Below are positions 50,336 to 59,073 of a DNA stretch of 64,000 nucleotides, piece by piece. The notes below the pieces were generated by a model. The model was not told the origin of the DNA and made no database searches. It worked only from the letters and a program-made list of their open reading frames with translations. Source of the DNA: Mesorhizobium sp. PAMC28654 (lineage in GTDB: Bacteria; Pseudomonadota; Alphaproteobacteria; Rhizobiales; Rhizobiaceae); assembly GCF_020616515.1 (NCBI RefSeq), contig NZ_CP085135.1, positions 5,813,001 to 5,877,000 on the forward strand, given 5' to 3'. The position numbers and the translations under genes are program-made. Within the stretch, counting starts at the first letter, position 1. Each line of letters opens with the position of its first letter.

Positions 50336-50901
50336 CGGTGCAGCTTCTTCAACTCGGCCTGCAGCGATTTCTTCAGCTTGGCGTCGAGCGCGCTCATCGG
50401 TTCGTCGAGCAGCAGCACGCTGGGGCGCGAGATCAGCGCGCGGGCCAGCGCCACGCGCTGCTGCTCGCCGCCGGAAAGCTGGACGGGGTAGCGCGTCAGG
50501 TACTCGCGCTTCAGATGCATGAGATCGAGCATGGCTGATATGCGCCGGTCCATCTCCGCCTTGGCGACCTTCTGCAGCTTGAGCGGAAAGCCGATATTGT
50601 CCGACACGGTCTTGTGCGGGAACAGCGCCAGCTTCTGGAACACCATGCGTGTCGGCCGCTTGGCCGCCGGTACGCCTTGCATGTTATCGCCCTGGATTTC
50701 CAGCACGCCGGCGGTCGGGTCCTCGAAGCCGGCGAGGATCTTCAGGAGCGTGGTCTTGCCGCAGCCGGACGGGCCGACCAGCGCCACGAATTCGCCCGCG
50801 CCGATGTCGAGCGACACGCCGTGCAGGGCTCGCATGGAGCCATAATCCTTGACGATGCCAGATGCATTGATGATTGGCGCGTTGATGATTGCGGTTGTCA
50901 A
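50336..50901 (-). pseudogene. 5' fragment of PotA-type ATPase gene, split by IS3-family element
   Basis: The frame contains GIVKDYGSMRALHGVSLDIG, Walker A GPSGCGKT, Q-loop VFQKLALFPHKTVSDNIGFP, signature [17 protein letters not shown] and Walker [18 protein letters not shown], ending at the element after ELKKLHR. Downstream, it reads into the insertion sequence ([11 protein letters not shown]). No ATG precedes the family start; TTG at 50901 is the likely initiator, with the G-rich AGGGCGGGCGAG just upstream. The fragment lacks the H-loop and could not hydrolyse ATP in a normal cycle. Confidence 0.85.
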
Positions 50902-50977
50902 AACTCGCCCGCCCTGAATGTGGGTGAAATGATCATGGAGCCCGCGCGCCGGAACGCGCGGGCCTTGAGGGCAACGC

Positions 50978-52117
50978 TTAGCGCGCGGCCAGTTCTTCCT
51001 GCCAGATCGCCAGCATGTCGTCGATGTTCGGCGCGACCGTGTGGAAATGGCTGTTGTCCCAGGCCGTCCACATATAGTCCATCTGCAGCGCCTTCTTTTC
51101 CGCGTCGGAAAACAGCGCTTCGGCCTTGGCATTCGGCACGAGATTGCAGGTCGCCTCGGTGATCGACAGTTGCTTGGCCACTTCCGGGGAGACGATGTAT
51201 TTCAGGAAGTCGGCGGCGACCTTGGAGTCGCGGCCGTTTTCGATCAGGCCCGTCGCCTCCATCCAGATGATGCCTTGCTTGAGGCCGTTCCTGGGCTCGG
51301 GCACGATCGACTGGATGTAGTCGTGGCCCTTCATGCGCAGCGACGAGGTGGCGTAGGTGCCGCCGCCGATCAGCGCCCGGAACGAGCCGTCGATCAGGCC
51401 CTTCTGGGCGATCGCCAGGTCGGCGACGATGGCGCGGGTGTTCTTGAAGGCCGCGCGCAGAACCTTGCGCACTTCGTCGAGCGCTGCCTGGTCGAGCGGA
51501 ACATAGGGGTCGACGCCGGCATAAAGCGCCAGCGGCATGATCGGCCAATCACCCCAGTCGAGCAGGCAGATCTTGTCCTTGTAGGCGGCATCGAACACCG
51601 GCGCGTAGCTCGACCAAGTCTCCAACTTGTCGAACTTGGTGTTGACCGTCGGTCCGACCCAGCCCCAGCGGGTCGGCAGTCCGGTCGCCTTGCCTTCGAA
51701 CTGCAGCGGCGTGAACGGCGCGCGGAACTGCGGGTAGAATTCGGCGTACTGGTCGGCGAAATCCTTGTCGTCGATGTAGCGGCAGATGCCCGCCGGCCCC
51801 ATTCGCGCGATCCACGGGCTGTCGGACGAAACGAGGTCGAAATCCTTCGACGCACCGGCGGCGAGCTTGGCGAAGCCGCCAGCGGAATCGGTGATCAGGT
51901 CGACGGAAATGGAAACGTCCTTCTGCTTCTGGAACGGGTCCAGGATGGACGGCGCGTTGTAGCCTTCCCAGCACATGTAGCTGAGGCTTTCGGCGGCGGA
52001 TGCGCCCTTCGGCATGCCTAGGATGCCCGCGCCGGCGGCCGCCAATCCAAGGCCGCCCATGCCCTTCAGCACGGCGCGGCGATCAACGCCCACGGTGCCT
52101 GATGTCTGCTTTTTCAT
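50978..52117 (-). CDS. Extracellular solute-binding protein, PotD type, probable Tat export
   Basis: A 379-residue binding protein. The N-terminus has a twin-arginine motif DRRAVLKGMGGLGLAAAGAG followed by a hydrophobic stretch and an AxA cleavage region. The mature part (YMCWEGYNAPSILDPFQKQK, then GWVGPTVNTKFDKLETWSSY) matches polyamine-type binding proteins. It would bind a small amine or related compound for the permeases encoded at 46.8-48.5 kb. It lies between the glutamine-synthetase-like gene (40 bp) and the split ATPase gene (76 bp). Confidence 0.88.
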   Translation of the reverse strand: MKKQTSGTVGVDRRAVLKGMGGLGLAAAGAGILGMPKGASAAESLSYMCWEGYNAPSILDPFQKQKDVSISVDLITDSAGGFAKLAAGASKDFDLVSSDSPWIARMGPAGICRYIDDKDFADQYAEFYPQFRAPFTPLQFEGKATGLPTRWGWVGPTVNTKFDKLETWSSYAPVFDAAYKDKICLLDWGDWPIMPLALYAGVDPYVPLDQAALDEVRKVLRAAFKNTRAIVADLAIAQKGLIDGSFRALIGGGTYATSSLRMKGHDYIQSIVPEPRNGLKQGIIWMEATGLIENGRDSKVAADFLKYIVSPEVAKQLSITEATCNLVPNAKAEALFSDAEKKALQMDYMWTAWDNSHFHTVAPNIDDMLAIWQEELAAR

Positions 52118-52157
52118 TTGCTTGCTCCCTTTCTGTTTATCAGCCCAAAACTCCCGA

Positions 52158-53497
52158 TCAGACGATGCCGAGGTACCGCCTGATCTCCCATTCGCTTACC
52201 TGTTTCTGGTACTCGCCGAATTCGAAGCGTCGCCCGGTGACGAAGCTGTCGATGAAGTCGTCGCCAAAGATCTCGCGGGCGACGGCGCTTGCGTTGAGCC
52301 GTTCCGTTGCCTGGCCGAGATCGGAGGGACGGCCTCCGGCGAGGGCGTCGCGGCATAGAAGTTTTCGCCGCTGCCGGCCGGCGGCTCGATCTCGTTGCGG
52401 ATGCCGTAAAGGCCGGCGCCGATGCAGAGCGCCAGCGCCAGATAGGGATTGGCGTCGGCCGAGGGCACGCGAAATTCGACGCGGGTGGATTCCTGCTCGT
52501 CATTGATGACGCGCACCGCCGCCGTGCGGTTCTGGACGCCCCAATTGGCTGAAGTCGGCGCCCAGGCGCCGGGCACCAGCCGCTTGTAGGCGTTGACGGT
52601 GTGGGCGCACATCGCCAGCAGTTCGGGCATCAGCGCCACCAGGCCGCCGATGAAATGGCGGCCGAGCCGGCTGATGCCGTCCGGCGCGTCGGGATCGGCG
52701 AACACCGCATTCCCGGCCCTGTCGCGCATCGAGACATGCAGGTGCCCGGACTGGCCGGGCAGCGCCGGCGAGAGTTTTGACATGAAGCCGGCGGTCAGGT
52801 CGTGGCGGGAGAAGTAGCCTTTGGCGAAATTCTTGAACAAAGCCGCATCGTCGGGGGATTTCAGGCCCTTGGCGTAAGTGAGCGGTGCCTCGAAACAGCC
52901 GGGGCCGAGCTCGGTGTGGATGGCGTCGAGGCCGATCCCCATCGTCGTCATGGTGTCGTGCAGGCCCTGCAGGAGGTCACCATGGATGGCTGATGTCTGC
53001 AGCGAATAGGTGCGGTTGCCCTGCGCGAAATAGGTGAGGTCGCGATACTCCTTGGCGCGCAGGCTTTCGGGCGTCTCGTCGAACAGGAAGAACTCGTATT
53101 CGAACGCCGAGAATACGTCGAAGCCCAGTTCCGCGGCCTCGGCAATCAGCCTCTGGCAAAGATTGCGCGGCGAGCGCTTGCCGAAATCGCCGGAGAAATC
53201 GGCGATGCAGAGCGCTGCATCGTCGGCGAACGGATATTTGCGCAGGCTCGCGGCATCGAGGAAGGCCGGGCGGTCGATGAAGGCGCCGTCGATGAAGGTC
53301 TTCTCGGCGATGTCCCAGAAATACAGGACCTCGCAGAACGGATAGCCGTTGGCGGCCAGCTTGACCGCCTTGTCGGCGGAGACCAGCTTGTCGCGAAATT
53401 CGCCGGCTGGGTCCATCATGCCGATATGCACGGCCCTGGCACCAAGCTTTTCCAGGCCCGCCGCGAAGGTCGCGCCGGCTTCATTGACTGTCGACAT
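52158..53497 (-). pseudogene. Glutamine-synthetase-family gamma-glutamyl-amine ligase (PuuA-like), frameshifted
   Basis: From ATG 53497 the frame shows the GS family blocks: FEYEFFLFDETPES, GQSGHLHVSMRDRAGNAVF (catalytic His), APTSANWGVQNRTAAVRV, and VEFRVPSADANPYLALAL. At about 52350 it slips: the following residues become SPEAVPPISARQ, while another frame continues correctly as LAGGRPSDLGQATERLNASA and finally EWEIRRYLGIV with a stop at 52158-52160. Restoring one lost G joins them into a 446-residue protein of normal length. PuuA-type enzymes gamma-glutamylate putrescine or similar amines, fitting the operon. Divergent from the LuxR-type gene. Confidence 0.82.
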
Positions 53498-53639
53498 ATA
53501 GGCCCGCCCCAGTATTTTCGCCCTGAGGCTAGGCTTGGGCTTCACGCAACAAAATATCCCGTTAGGGACAGACGGGCAGGAAAATTGGTATGGCCGTGAG
53601 CAGGCCCGCAACGTGCGGCCAGAGGAAGGGAGGATCGCG

Positions 53640-54428
53640 GTGACGACAGGCTTCGCGCCATGGAACAGGAAGATTGCCGCGGCAATCCAGGAGGTCGGCA
53701 CGCCGGACTTCCCGCAGCGCATCGAGGAGGCGCTGAAGGCGGTCATCGACCTCGATATCGTGATGATCTTCGCCTATTCCGGCACGGAAAAGCCTGTTTG
53801 CCTCTACCACAATATCGATCCCGCGCGGGCGGCGGTCGTCATCACCGCCTATGCGAACGGACCCTACCTGCTCGACCCCTTCTATCGGGCGGCGACGGAC
53901 CCGAAGGCCATCGGTGTCAGGCAGCTGAGAAGAATGGCGCCGGACCAGTTCTACAGTTCCGAATATTTCCGCAGGCACTACGGCCTGACCAAAATCCGCG
54001 ACGAGGTCGGCATCGTCTGCCGCCCAGTGGGAAGTGCTGCCATCGTCGTCAGCTTCACCAGGCCGATGGAGTCGCCCGCCTTCGGGCGGCGCGACCTCAA
54101 GATCATCCATGACGCCGAACCCGTGATCCGCCTTTTGATCGAACGCAACTGGAGCAACGCCCGGCTCGGCACCAGCGAGATCGATGCCGAACCGGTCGAT
54201 CCGATGAACGCGACGCTGAACAGGATGACGGGCGGCGTGCTGACGCCGCGTGAAATCGAGATCACCTCGCTGATCCTGCGCGGACATTCAAGCGCGGCCA
54301 TCGCCGACGCGCTGAACATCGCCGAGGGAACGGTGAAGAATCACCGCAAGAACATTCACCAGAAGCTCAGGATCTCCAGCCAGTCCGAGCTGTTCTCGAT
54401 GTTCATTTTCCACCTGTCGAAGCAATGA
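53640..54428 (+). CDS. LuxR-family regulator with C-terminal GerE-type HTH
   Basis: A 262-residue protein from GTG 53640, chosen because GGAAGGGAGG lies just upstream; an ATG at 53535 would add 35 unusual residues and overlap the divergent promoter. The N-terminal 180 residues form an unassigned sensing domain (PYLLDPFYRAATDPKAIG). The C-terminus is a LuxR helix-turn-helix (LTPREIEITSLILRGHSSAA, then IADALNIAEGTVKNHRKNIH). No LuxI gene is nearby and the sensing part is not a clear acyl-homoserine-lactone domain. It is likely the regulator of the divergent glutamine-synthetase/importer operon. Confidence 0.82.
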   Translation: MTTGFAPWNRKIAAAIQEVGTPDFPQRIEEALKAVIDLDIVMIFAYSGTEKPVCLYHNIDPARAAVVITAYANGPYLLDPFYRAATDPKAIGVRQLRRMAPDQFYSSEYFRRHYGLTKIRDEVGIVCRPVGSAAIVVSFTRPMESPAFGRRDLKIIHDAEPVIRLLIERNWSNARLGTSEIDAEPVDPMNATLNRMTGGVLTPREIEITSLILRGHSSAAIADALNIAEGTVKNHRKNIHQKLRISSQSELFSMFIFHLSKQ

Positions 54429-54444
54429 TGGCCCGGTGTATCCG

Positions 54445-55155
54445 ATGAGCGATGACATGAAGATTAGCCGGCAAAAGTCGCCGATGGCGCTGACCGAGGA
54501 ACTGGTCGCCCGCACGCTGCGCGTCGTCGAGGATGCCGGGCCGACGCCGGGCATGATCCACATGACCGACGCCGATTATGTGCGCGTGCGCGACGAGGTG
54601 CTGGCCTCCGCGCCGCCAGGGCCGGCAAGGCTGTTCGCCTATGGTTCGCTGTTGTGGAATCCGGTTGGCGAAGTGCGGGGCGGCGAGAGGGCGGTGGCGA
54701 CGGGCTGGCACCGGTCGTTCTGCTTCACCGTCAAGCGCTACCGGGGCACGGTCGAGCAGCCCGGCCTGATGATGGCGCTCGATCGCGGCGGCCAGTGCCA
54801 GGGCATGGTGTTCGAGATCGCCGAGCCGCTGACTGATAATCTCGACGCGCTGCTGCGCCGCGAGATGACCATACTGCCCGCCGTCAACGTGCCGCGCTGG
54901 CTGCGGGTGAGGACGGAAGGCGGCGTGTCGCGTGCGCTGGGCTTCGTCGTCAATCCGGCCAGCCCGCGCTATGTCCGGCTGAACAAGCCGGCGATCGCAG
55001 CGACCCTGGCCCGAGCCGTTGGACATTGGGGCTCCGGCGCGCAATATCTGTTCGAGACCATCCGCCATCTGGAAGCCTGCGGCATCCGCGATCGCAATCT
55101 GTGGGAGTTGCAGGAACTGGTGGCGCAGGAGATCAGGCGGGGGCAGGGTGGCTGA
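54445..55155 (+). CDS. ChaC-like gamma-glutamylcyclotransferase
   Basis: A 236-residue protein from ATG 54445 (GTG 54436 is an alternative). The gamma-glutamylcyclotransferase fold begins with LFAYGSLLWNP, the substrate-binding YGSL motif. A catalytic-type glutamate probably lies in the RREMTIL segment that follows the LTDNLDALL helix. ChaC-type enzymes break glutathione into 5-oxoproline and Cys-Gly. It follows the LuxR gene by 16 bp, so may be read from the same promoter. Whether it is glutathione-specific is not determined. Confidence 0.85.
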   Translation: MSDDMKISRQKSPMALTEELVARTLRVVEDAGPTPGMIHMTDADYVRVRDEVLASAPPGPARLFAYGSLLWNPVGEVRGGERAVATGWHRSFCFTVKRYRGTVEQPGLMMALDRGGQCQGMVFEIAEPLTDNLDALLRREMTILPAVNVPRWLRVRTEGGVSRALGFVVNPASPRYVRLNKPAIAATLARAVGHWGSGAQYLFETIRHLEACGIRDRNLWELQELVAQEIRRGQGG

Positions 55156-55303
55156 GAACGCCGCCATAACCCAGGGTAAGCGGCCTATCCCCACCAATTC
55201 CTCGCAAGCCCATCCGCTCCTCAGTAAATATTAATCGCTTCCGCGCGATTGTGGCGTTGCCGCTCCAAGGAAGGCGGCGACAACAGAGCCTGGACATGCC
55301 CAT

Positions 55304-56383
55304 ATGCCGTACAGCCCCAAGGGTCCTGCGCGGCCGAACGCGTCGCGCTTGCGCGGTGGCGTGTCGGACGCGGCGGGCTCGCCCGAGCGCGCCCGCCGGC
55401 GTGATGCCGCCACCATCGCGCGGCTGAGGAGCGAACTGACCGCGCAGGCGGAGCTGATCCGCGAGCAGGGCGTTTCGCTGGCGCACAGCCGCAAGATCTT
55501 CGACCGCGCCTCAGCCGCCGCGCGCATTGGCGTGTGGGAATGCAGCCTGCCCGACGAGACGCTGCGCTGGACCGATGTCGTCTATGATCTGTTCGACCTG
55601 CCGCGCGGCACGGTGCCCGATCGCCAGCTGACACTGGCATGCTATCCGCCGGCTTCGCGCAAGGTGCTGGAGGCGATGCGCGGCCGCGCGATCGAGGAGC
55701 GCAGCGGCTTCACGCTCGACTGCGAAATTACCACCTTTGCCGGCCGCAGCCGCTGGATCCGCATCACCGCCACCGTCGAATGCGAGGACGGCGTGCCGGT
55801 GCGTATCTTCGGCATGAAGCAGGACATCACCGAGGAAAAGCTCCTGTCGGATCGCATGCGCTACCTGGCGGAATTCGACGTGATGACGGGGCTGGCCAAT
55901 CGCGGCCAGTTCCAGGCGCGCCTGGCGCAAGCTGATCAGGCGGGGCAGGGCACGGTCGGCGCGCTGCTGTTGATTGATCTCGACGGGTTCAAGGCGGTCA
56001 ACGACACGTTCGGCCATGTCGTCGGCGACGATTGCCTGAAGGAAGCGGCCGCGCGCCTCGGCGCGGTCTGCCAGGGAGCAGACCTGGTCGCCCGCGTCGG
56101 CGGCGACGAGTTCGCCGTTCTGCTCGGGCCCCATCTCGACCGTGGCGCGGTTTCCGGCCTGGCGCGCGGCATCATCGACGCCATGGGCGAGCCGGTGAGT
56201 GTCCGTGGCCAACCGCTCAAGCTCGGCGCCTCGGTCGGCGTCGCCTTTGTCGAGACGGGCGCGATATGCGACCTGTTCATGAAGGCCGACACCGCGCTCT
56301 ACGCCGCCAAGGCGGCCGGCCGCAACACGTTCCGGATCTTCAAGTCGGACACTCCGAAAGGTCGCCGCGCCGACGCAGCCTAA
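55304..56383 (+). CDS. Diguanylate cyclase (PAS-GGDEF)
   Basis: A 359-residue cytosolic protein. A coiled-coil N-terminus (about 35-70) leads to a PAS-like sensing domain (IGVWECSLPDETLRWTDVVY, about 73-175). The GGDEF domain (about 185-345) has the exact active site RVGGDEFAVLL, and the preceding GLANRGQFQARLAQ and LIDLDGFKAVNDTFGHVVGD are canonical, so it should make cyclic di-GMP. The inhibitory I-site (RxxD five residues before GGDEF) is replaced by QGAD, so product inhibition may be weak. No membrane segment. It stands alone. Confidence 0.9.
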   Translation: MPYSPKGPARPNASRLRGGVSDAAGSPERARRRDAATIARLRSELTAQAELIREQGVSLAHSRKIFDRASAAARIGVWECSLPDETLRWTDVVYDLFDLPRGTVPDRQLTLACYPPASRKVLEAMRGRAIEERSGFTLDCEITTFAGRSRWIRITATVECEDGVPVRIFGMKQDITEEKLLSDRMRYLAEFDVMTGLANRGQFQARLAQADQAGQGTVGALLLIDLDGFKAVNDTFGHVVGDDCLKEAAARLGAVCQGADLVARVGGDEFAVLLGPHLDRGAVSGLARGIIDAMGEPVSVRGQPLKLGASVGVAFVETGAICDLFMKADTALYAAKAAGRNTFRIFKSDTPKGRRADAA

Positions 56384-56491
56384 GGGCACGCTCCGGCATG
56401 CAATTTTCATTTGGCATGCAAGGCATTCGAGAAAAGGTGTTATGAAGATGTCCGGGCCTTTCCGGCCTTCTCCTGACATCCGAGGTCTTTC

Positions 56492-56695
56492 GTGCGTGAG
56501 CCATCGCTGCTGCCTGTCTTCGGAAAGCTCGGGCTGAAGACGCGGGTCGTCATGGCAGTGCCGGCCCGGCCGGGACAGATGGCCGACCGCATGCGCCAGC
56601 TTATGACGTCCCACGGAGCAATGGTGTTGAAGCTTTCCATCGTCGTCTGGACGGTCGTTGTCCTCGCCGCCGTGTTTTTCATTGTGCAGGGCTGA
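56492..56695 (+). CDS. Small single-pass membrane protein, hypothetical
   Basis: A 67-residue frame from GTG 56492 with a basic N-terminal half and a hydrophobic C-terminal helix (MVLKLSIVVWTVVVLAAVFF). A shorter start at ATG 56552 would keep the membrane part. No family was recognised and no clear ribosome-binding site favours either start. It lies between the cyclase gene and another small gene on the same strand. Confidence 0.4.
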   Translation: MREPSLLPVFGKLGLKTRVVMAVPARPGQMADRMRQLMTSHGAMVLKLSIVVWTVVVLAAVFFIVQG

Positions 56696-56728
56696 CCCTT
56701 CAAGGCCGAACCAACTGGAACTCCACCC

Positions 56729-56920
56729 ATGCCAAACCGCTACGCACTGCGCAGGGAGCAAGAGCACAGCTGGACCATCGTCGACGTCTTCACCGGCCAG
56801 CCCGCGGTGCTCAAGCATCGGGTCTTGGTCGGCATGAGCACACGCGATGCCGACGACATGGTCGTGCAGATGAATGTGCGGGATATAAAGCGGCGCGAAA
56901 AGGCCGATCGAAAGTCCTGA
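56729..56920 (+). CDS. Small hypothetical protein (63 residues)
   Basis: Begins MPNRYALRREQEHSWTIVDV and continues FTGQPAVLKHRVLVGMSTRD. Short proteins with this W(T/S)IVDVFTG-type pattern are common in rhizobia but have no assigned role. It is soluble and basic at its C-terminus. ATG 56729 is the only good start. It lies 33 bp after the small membrane-protein frame and upstream of another small gene. Confidence 0.6.
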   Translation: MPNRYALRREQEHSWTIVDVFTGQPAVLKHRVLVGMSTRDADDMVVQMNVRDIKRREKADRKS

Positions 56921-57017
56921 TCCCGTCATCAAGCCGCAAAACGTGCCGGCGATCCAGGCCGGCATTTTGTCGCCGGAAACAGCGCGTCGGCGTGAAACCA
57001 CCAACAGGAGGATTCCC

Positions 57018-57236
57018 GTGCGAGCGAGCCTGAAGGAAAAGATACTGGAGGTCTGCGATCGCAAAATCTCCGAGAAAGGCCCCGGCGTCGGCCTGTCGTT
57101 CTATGCGTTTTTCGCAAACAGGAATGACGATCCCGACCTTCTCATGGAAGCCGCGGAATGGTGGATACGAACCTGCAAATTCGACCATTTTGAAAAGGCC
57201 GTGAAGATACGGGCGATGGTCGAGGAGATGGATTGA
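57018..57236 (+). CDS. Small hypothetical protein (72 residues), GTG start
   Basis: A perfect AGGAGG lies seven bases before GTG 57018, which sets the start; in-frame ATG at 56943 lacks such support. The product begins RASLKEKILEVCDRKISEKG and ends KAVKIRAMVEEMD. It is soluble and predicted mostly helical. No family was recognised. Read in the same direction as the preceding small gene. Confidence 0.6.
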   Translation: MRASLKEKILEVCDRKISEKGPGVGLSFYAFFANRNDDPDLLMEAAEWWIRTCKFDHFEKAVKIRAMVEEMD

Positions 57237-57262
57237 TTTCACCCAGCTTCGGATGATGGAGA

Positions 57263-57772
57263 TCAGCGTTCGGGCGTTGGTCCCGCTTCCGCGGATGCGG
57301 CGGCGTCGTGGCATGGCGGCGCGTCGCTGCCGGCGCGCGCATTCTCGATGACGCGGTGAAGCAGCGCCGTCAGCGTCTCCACCTCGCTTTCGCTGAATCC
57401 GGCCAGCGCTTCGCTGTTGCCCCTGGCCAGTATGGCGCGGGCCGGCTCTATCCTGTCGATGGCGTGATCGCTGAGAGAAATCAGGCTGCTCCTGCCGTCG
57501 GCGGGGTCAGGGTCGCGGCGGATCAGGCCGTCGCGTTCCATGCGGGCGAGAAGCTGCGCCATGCTTGGCTGCTCGACGCCGGCGAGCCGCGTCAGCTCCT
57601 TCTGCGACAGGCGGGCACTATCCTTCAGCGCGACGAGCACCGGCAACTGGCTGACGCTGATGCCGAGCTCGCGGAACCGCGTGTCGGCGATGCGTGACAG
57701 GAAGCGCGCGGCGGTGGCGATGAGCATAGCGGGCATCGCCCGGGGCTGCCAGGACTCGGATGGGTCGGACAT
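57263..57772 (-). CDS. MarR-family transcriptional regulator
   Basis: A 169-residue MarR regulator. The winged helix reads LGISVSQLPVLVALKDSARL, then SQKELTRLAGVEQPSMAQLL and the wing ERDGLIRRDPDPADGRSSLI. It is divergent from the TetX-like flavoprotein gene at 57870, with palindromic AT-rich DNA in the 97 bp between, and most likely represses that gene and itself. The low-GC operator region contrasts with the high-GC gene. Confidence 0.88.
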   Translation of the reverse strand: MSDPSESWQPRAMPAMLIATAARFLSRIADTRFRELGISVSQLPVLVALKDSARLSQKELTRLAGVEQPSMAQLLARMERDGLIRRDPDPADGRSSLISLSDHAIDRIEPARAILARGNSEALAGFSESEVETLTALLHRVIENARAGSDAPPCHDAAASAEAGPTPER

Positions 57773-57786
57773 TTACATAGTTGCCT

Positions 57787-57846
57787 ATTTAAATTGCTGC
57801 CGGGATATTTACATTGGGTCCTATCTAGATATATAGAGCCCTATAT
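57787..57846. promoter_or_regulatory. AT-rich operator region with two palindromes (MarR/flavoprotein)
   Basis: ATTTAAAT (57787-57794) and ATATAG-AGCC-CTATAT (57831-57846), both perfect, lie between the divergent MarR and flavoprotein genes. The second is 24 bp before the GTG start of the flavoprotein. They are good MarR-site candidates. Confidence 0.5.
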
Positions 57847-57869
57847 AATTTCTAGCACAGGAGGCGACC

Positions 57870-59063
57870 GTGTCGCAACAACCCACGACCGAAACCCCCA
57901 AAATCGCAATCATTGGCGGCGGGCCGGGCGGCCTGACGCTGGCTCGCATCCTGCATATAAACGGCATCGCCTCGACGGTGTTCGAGCGCGACGAGCATGC
58001 GCTGGCGCGGCCGCAGGGCGGCTCGCTCGACATGCACGCCGATACCGGCATGCGGGCGCTGCGCCTTGCGGGCCTGGAGGATGCCTTTCGCAATGTCGCG
58101 CGCTACGAGGACCAGGACGGCAAGGTCTGCAGCCCAGATGGCAAACTGCTGTTTTCGGACTCCGATCCGGACGGCGAGCGGCCGGAAATCGATCGCACTC
58201 AGCTGCGCCAGCTGTTTCTCGACGCTTTGCCCGGGGGCACGGTACGCTGGGGACAGAAGGTTGAGGCCGTGCGGCCGCTGGCGGATGGCCGCTATGCCGT
58301 GTTCGCCAATGGTGGCGATGGGGGCGAAGCGGGCGAGCCGTTCGATCTTGTCGTCGGCGCCGATGGCGCGTGGTCGCGGGTGAGGCCGCTCGTCTCCGAT
58401 GCGGTGCCTTGCTATGAAGGCGTGATTTTCTGCGAACTCGGCATCGACGATGCCGATGCCCAGCATCCCGCGCTCGCGGCACTGGTCGGACATGGCAAGA
58501 TGTTCGCCAAGGGCAGGTCGCGGACACTGGTCGGCCAGCGCAGTTCCAATGCCCATATCCGTGTCTACGCGGCGTTGCGGGCGCCGGAGAGCGCGCTCAA
58601 GCTCGACACCGCCGATCCCGATCGCACCAGGCAGGAAATCGCCGGTCATTTCGCCGATTTCGCACCGGTATTGCGCGCCCTGATCACCGAGGCGAAGCTG
58701 CTGGCCATCAGGCCGATGTATGCGCTGCCAGTCGGCCATCGCTGGGCCAACCGGCCGGGCGTGACGCTGATCGGCGATGCCGCGCATCTGATGTCGCCCT
58801 TCGGCGGCGAGGGCGCCAACACGGCGATGGCTGACGGTGCGGACCTCGCCATGGCGCTGGCTGATGGCAACGACTGGCGCCAGGCGGTCGCCGACTATGA
58901 GGCGATCATGTTCCCGCGCGCCGAGGAGGCGGCTGATGGAGCGGCGGAAGGGCTGCGCGGAGGCGTGTCGGAAGACGCACCCGATCATATACTGGAGCAT
59001 GTGGCCGCCGCGCGGGAACGCGCCCATCCCGGCAATCGGGTGGATGACGGTGCTTCGGCCTGA
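57870..59063 (+). CDS. FAD-dependent monooxygenase (TetX-like, class A flavoprotein)
   Basis: A 397-residue aromatic-hydroxylase-fold flavoprotein. FAD-binding IAIIGGGPGGLTLARILH (residues 12-29), the DG motif LVVGADGAWSRVRPLV, and the C-terminal GD motif GVTLIGDAAHLMSPFGGEGA are all present, as in TetX and related monooxygenases. The start is GTG 57870 with AGGAGG eight bases upstream. Members hydroxylate aromatic compounds or antibiotics; which applies here is unknown. The MarR gene divergent from it suggests induction by a phenolic or drug-like ligand. Confidence 0.87.
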   Translation: MSQQPTTETPKIAIIGGGPGGLTLARILHINGIASTVFERDEHALARPQGGSLDMHADTGMRALRLAGLEDAFRNVARYEDQDGKVCSPDGKLLFSDSDPDGERPEIDRTQLRQLFLDALPGGTVRWGQKVEAVRPLADGRYAVFANGGDGGEAGEPFDLVVGADGAWSRVRPLVSDAVPCYEGVIFCELGIDDADAQHPALAALVGHGKMFAKGRSRTLVGQRSSNAHIRVYAALRAPESALKLDTADPDRTRQEIAGHFADFAPVLRALITEAKLLAIRPMYALPVGHRWANRPGVTLIGDAAHLMSPFGGEGANTAMADGADLAMALADGNDWRQAVADYEAIMFPRAEEAADGAAEGLRGGVSEDAPDHILEHVAAARERAHPGNRVDDGASA

Positions 59064-59073
59064 CAGGCCGAAC

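Noticed and set aside
53640-54428. Quorum-sensing LuxR receptor
   Set aside because: The HTH is of LuxR type, but no luxI-like gene is in the window and the N-terminal domain does not clearly match the autoinducer fold.
55511-57064. 517-codon minus-strand frame
   Set aside because: Antisense to the GGDEF gene and the small genes after it. The sequence has no family features, while the plus-strand genes do.
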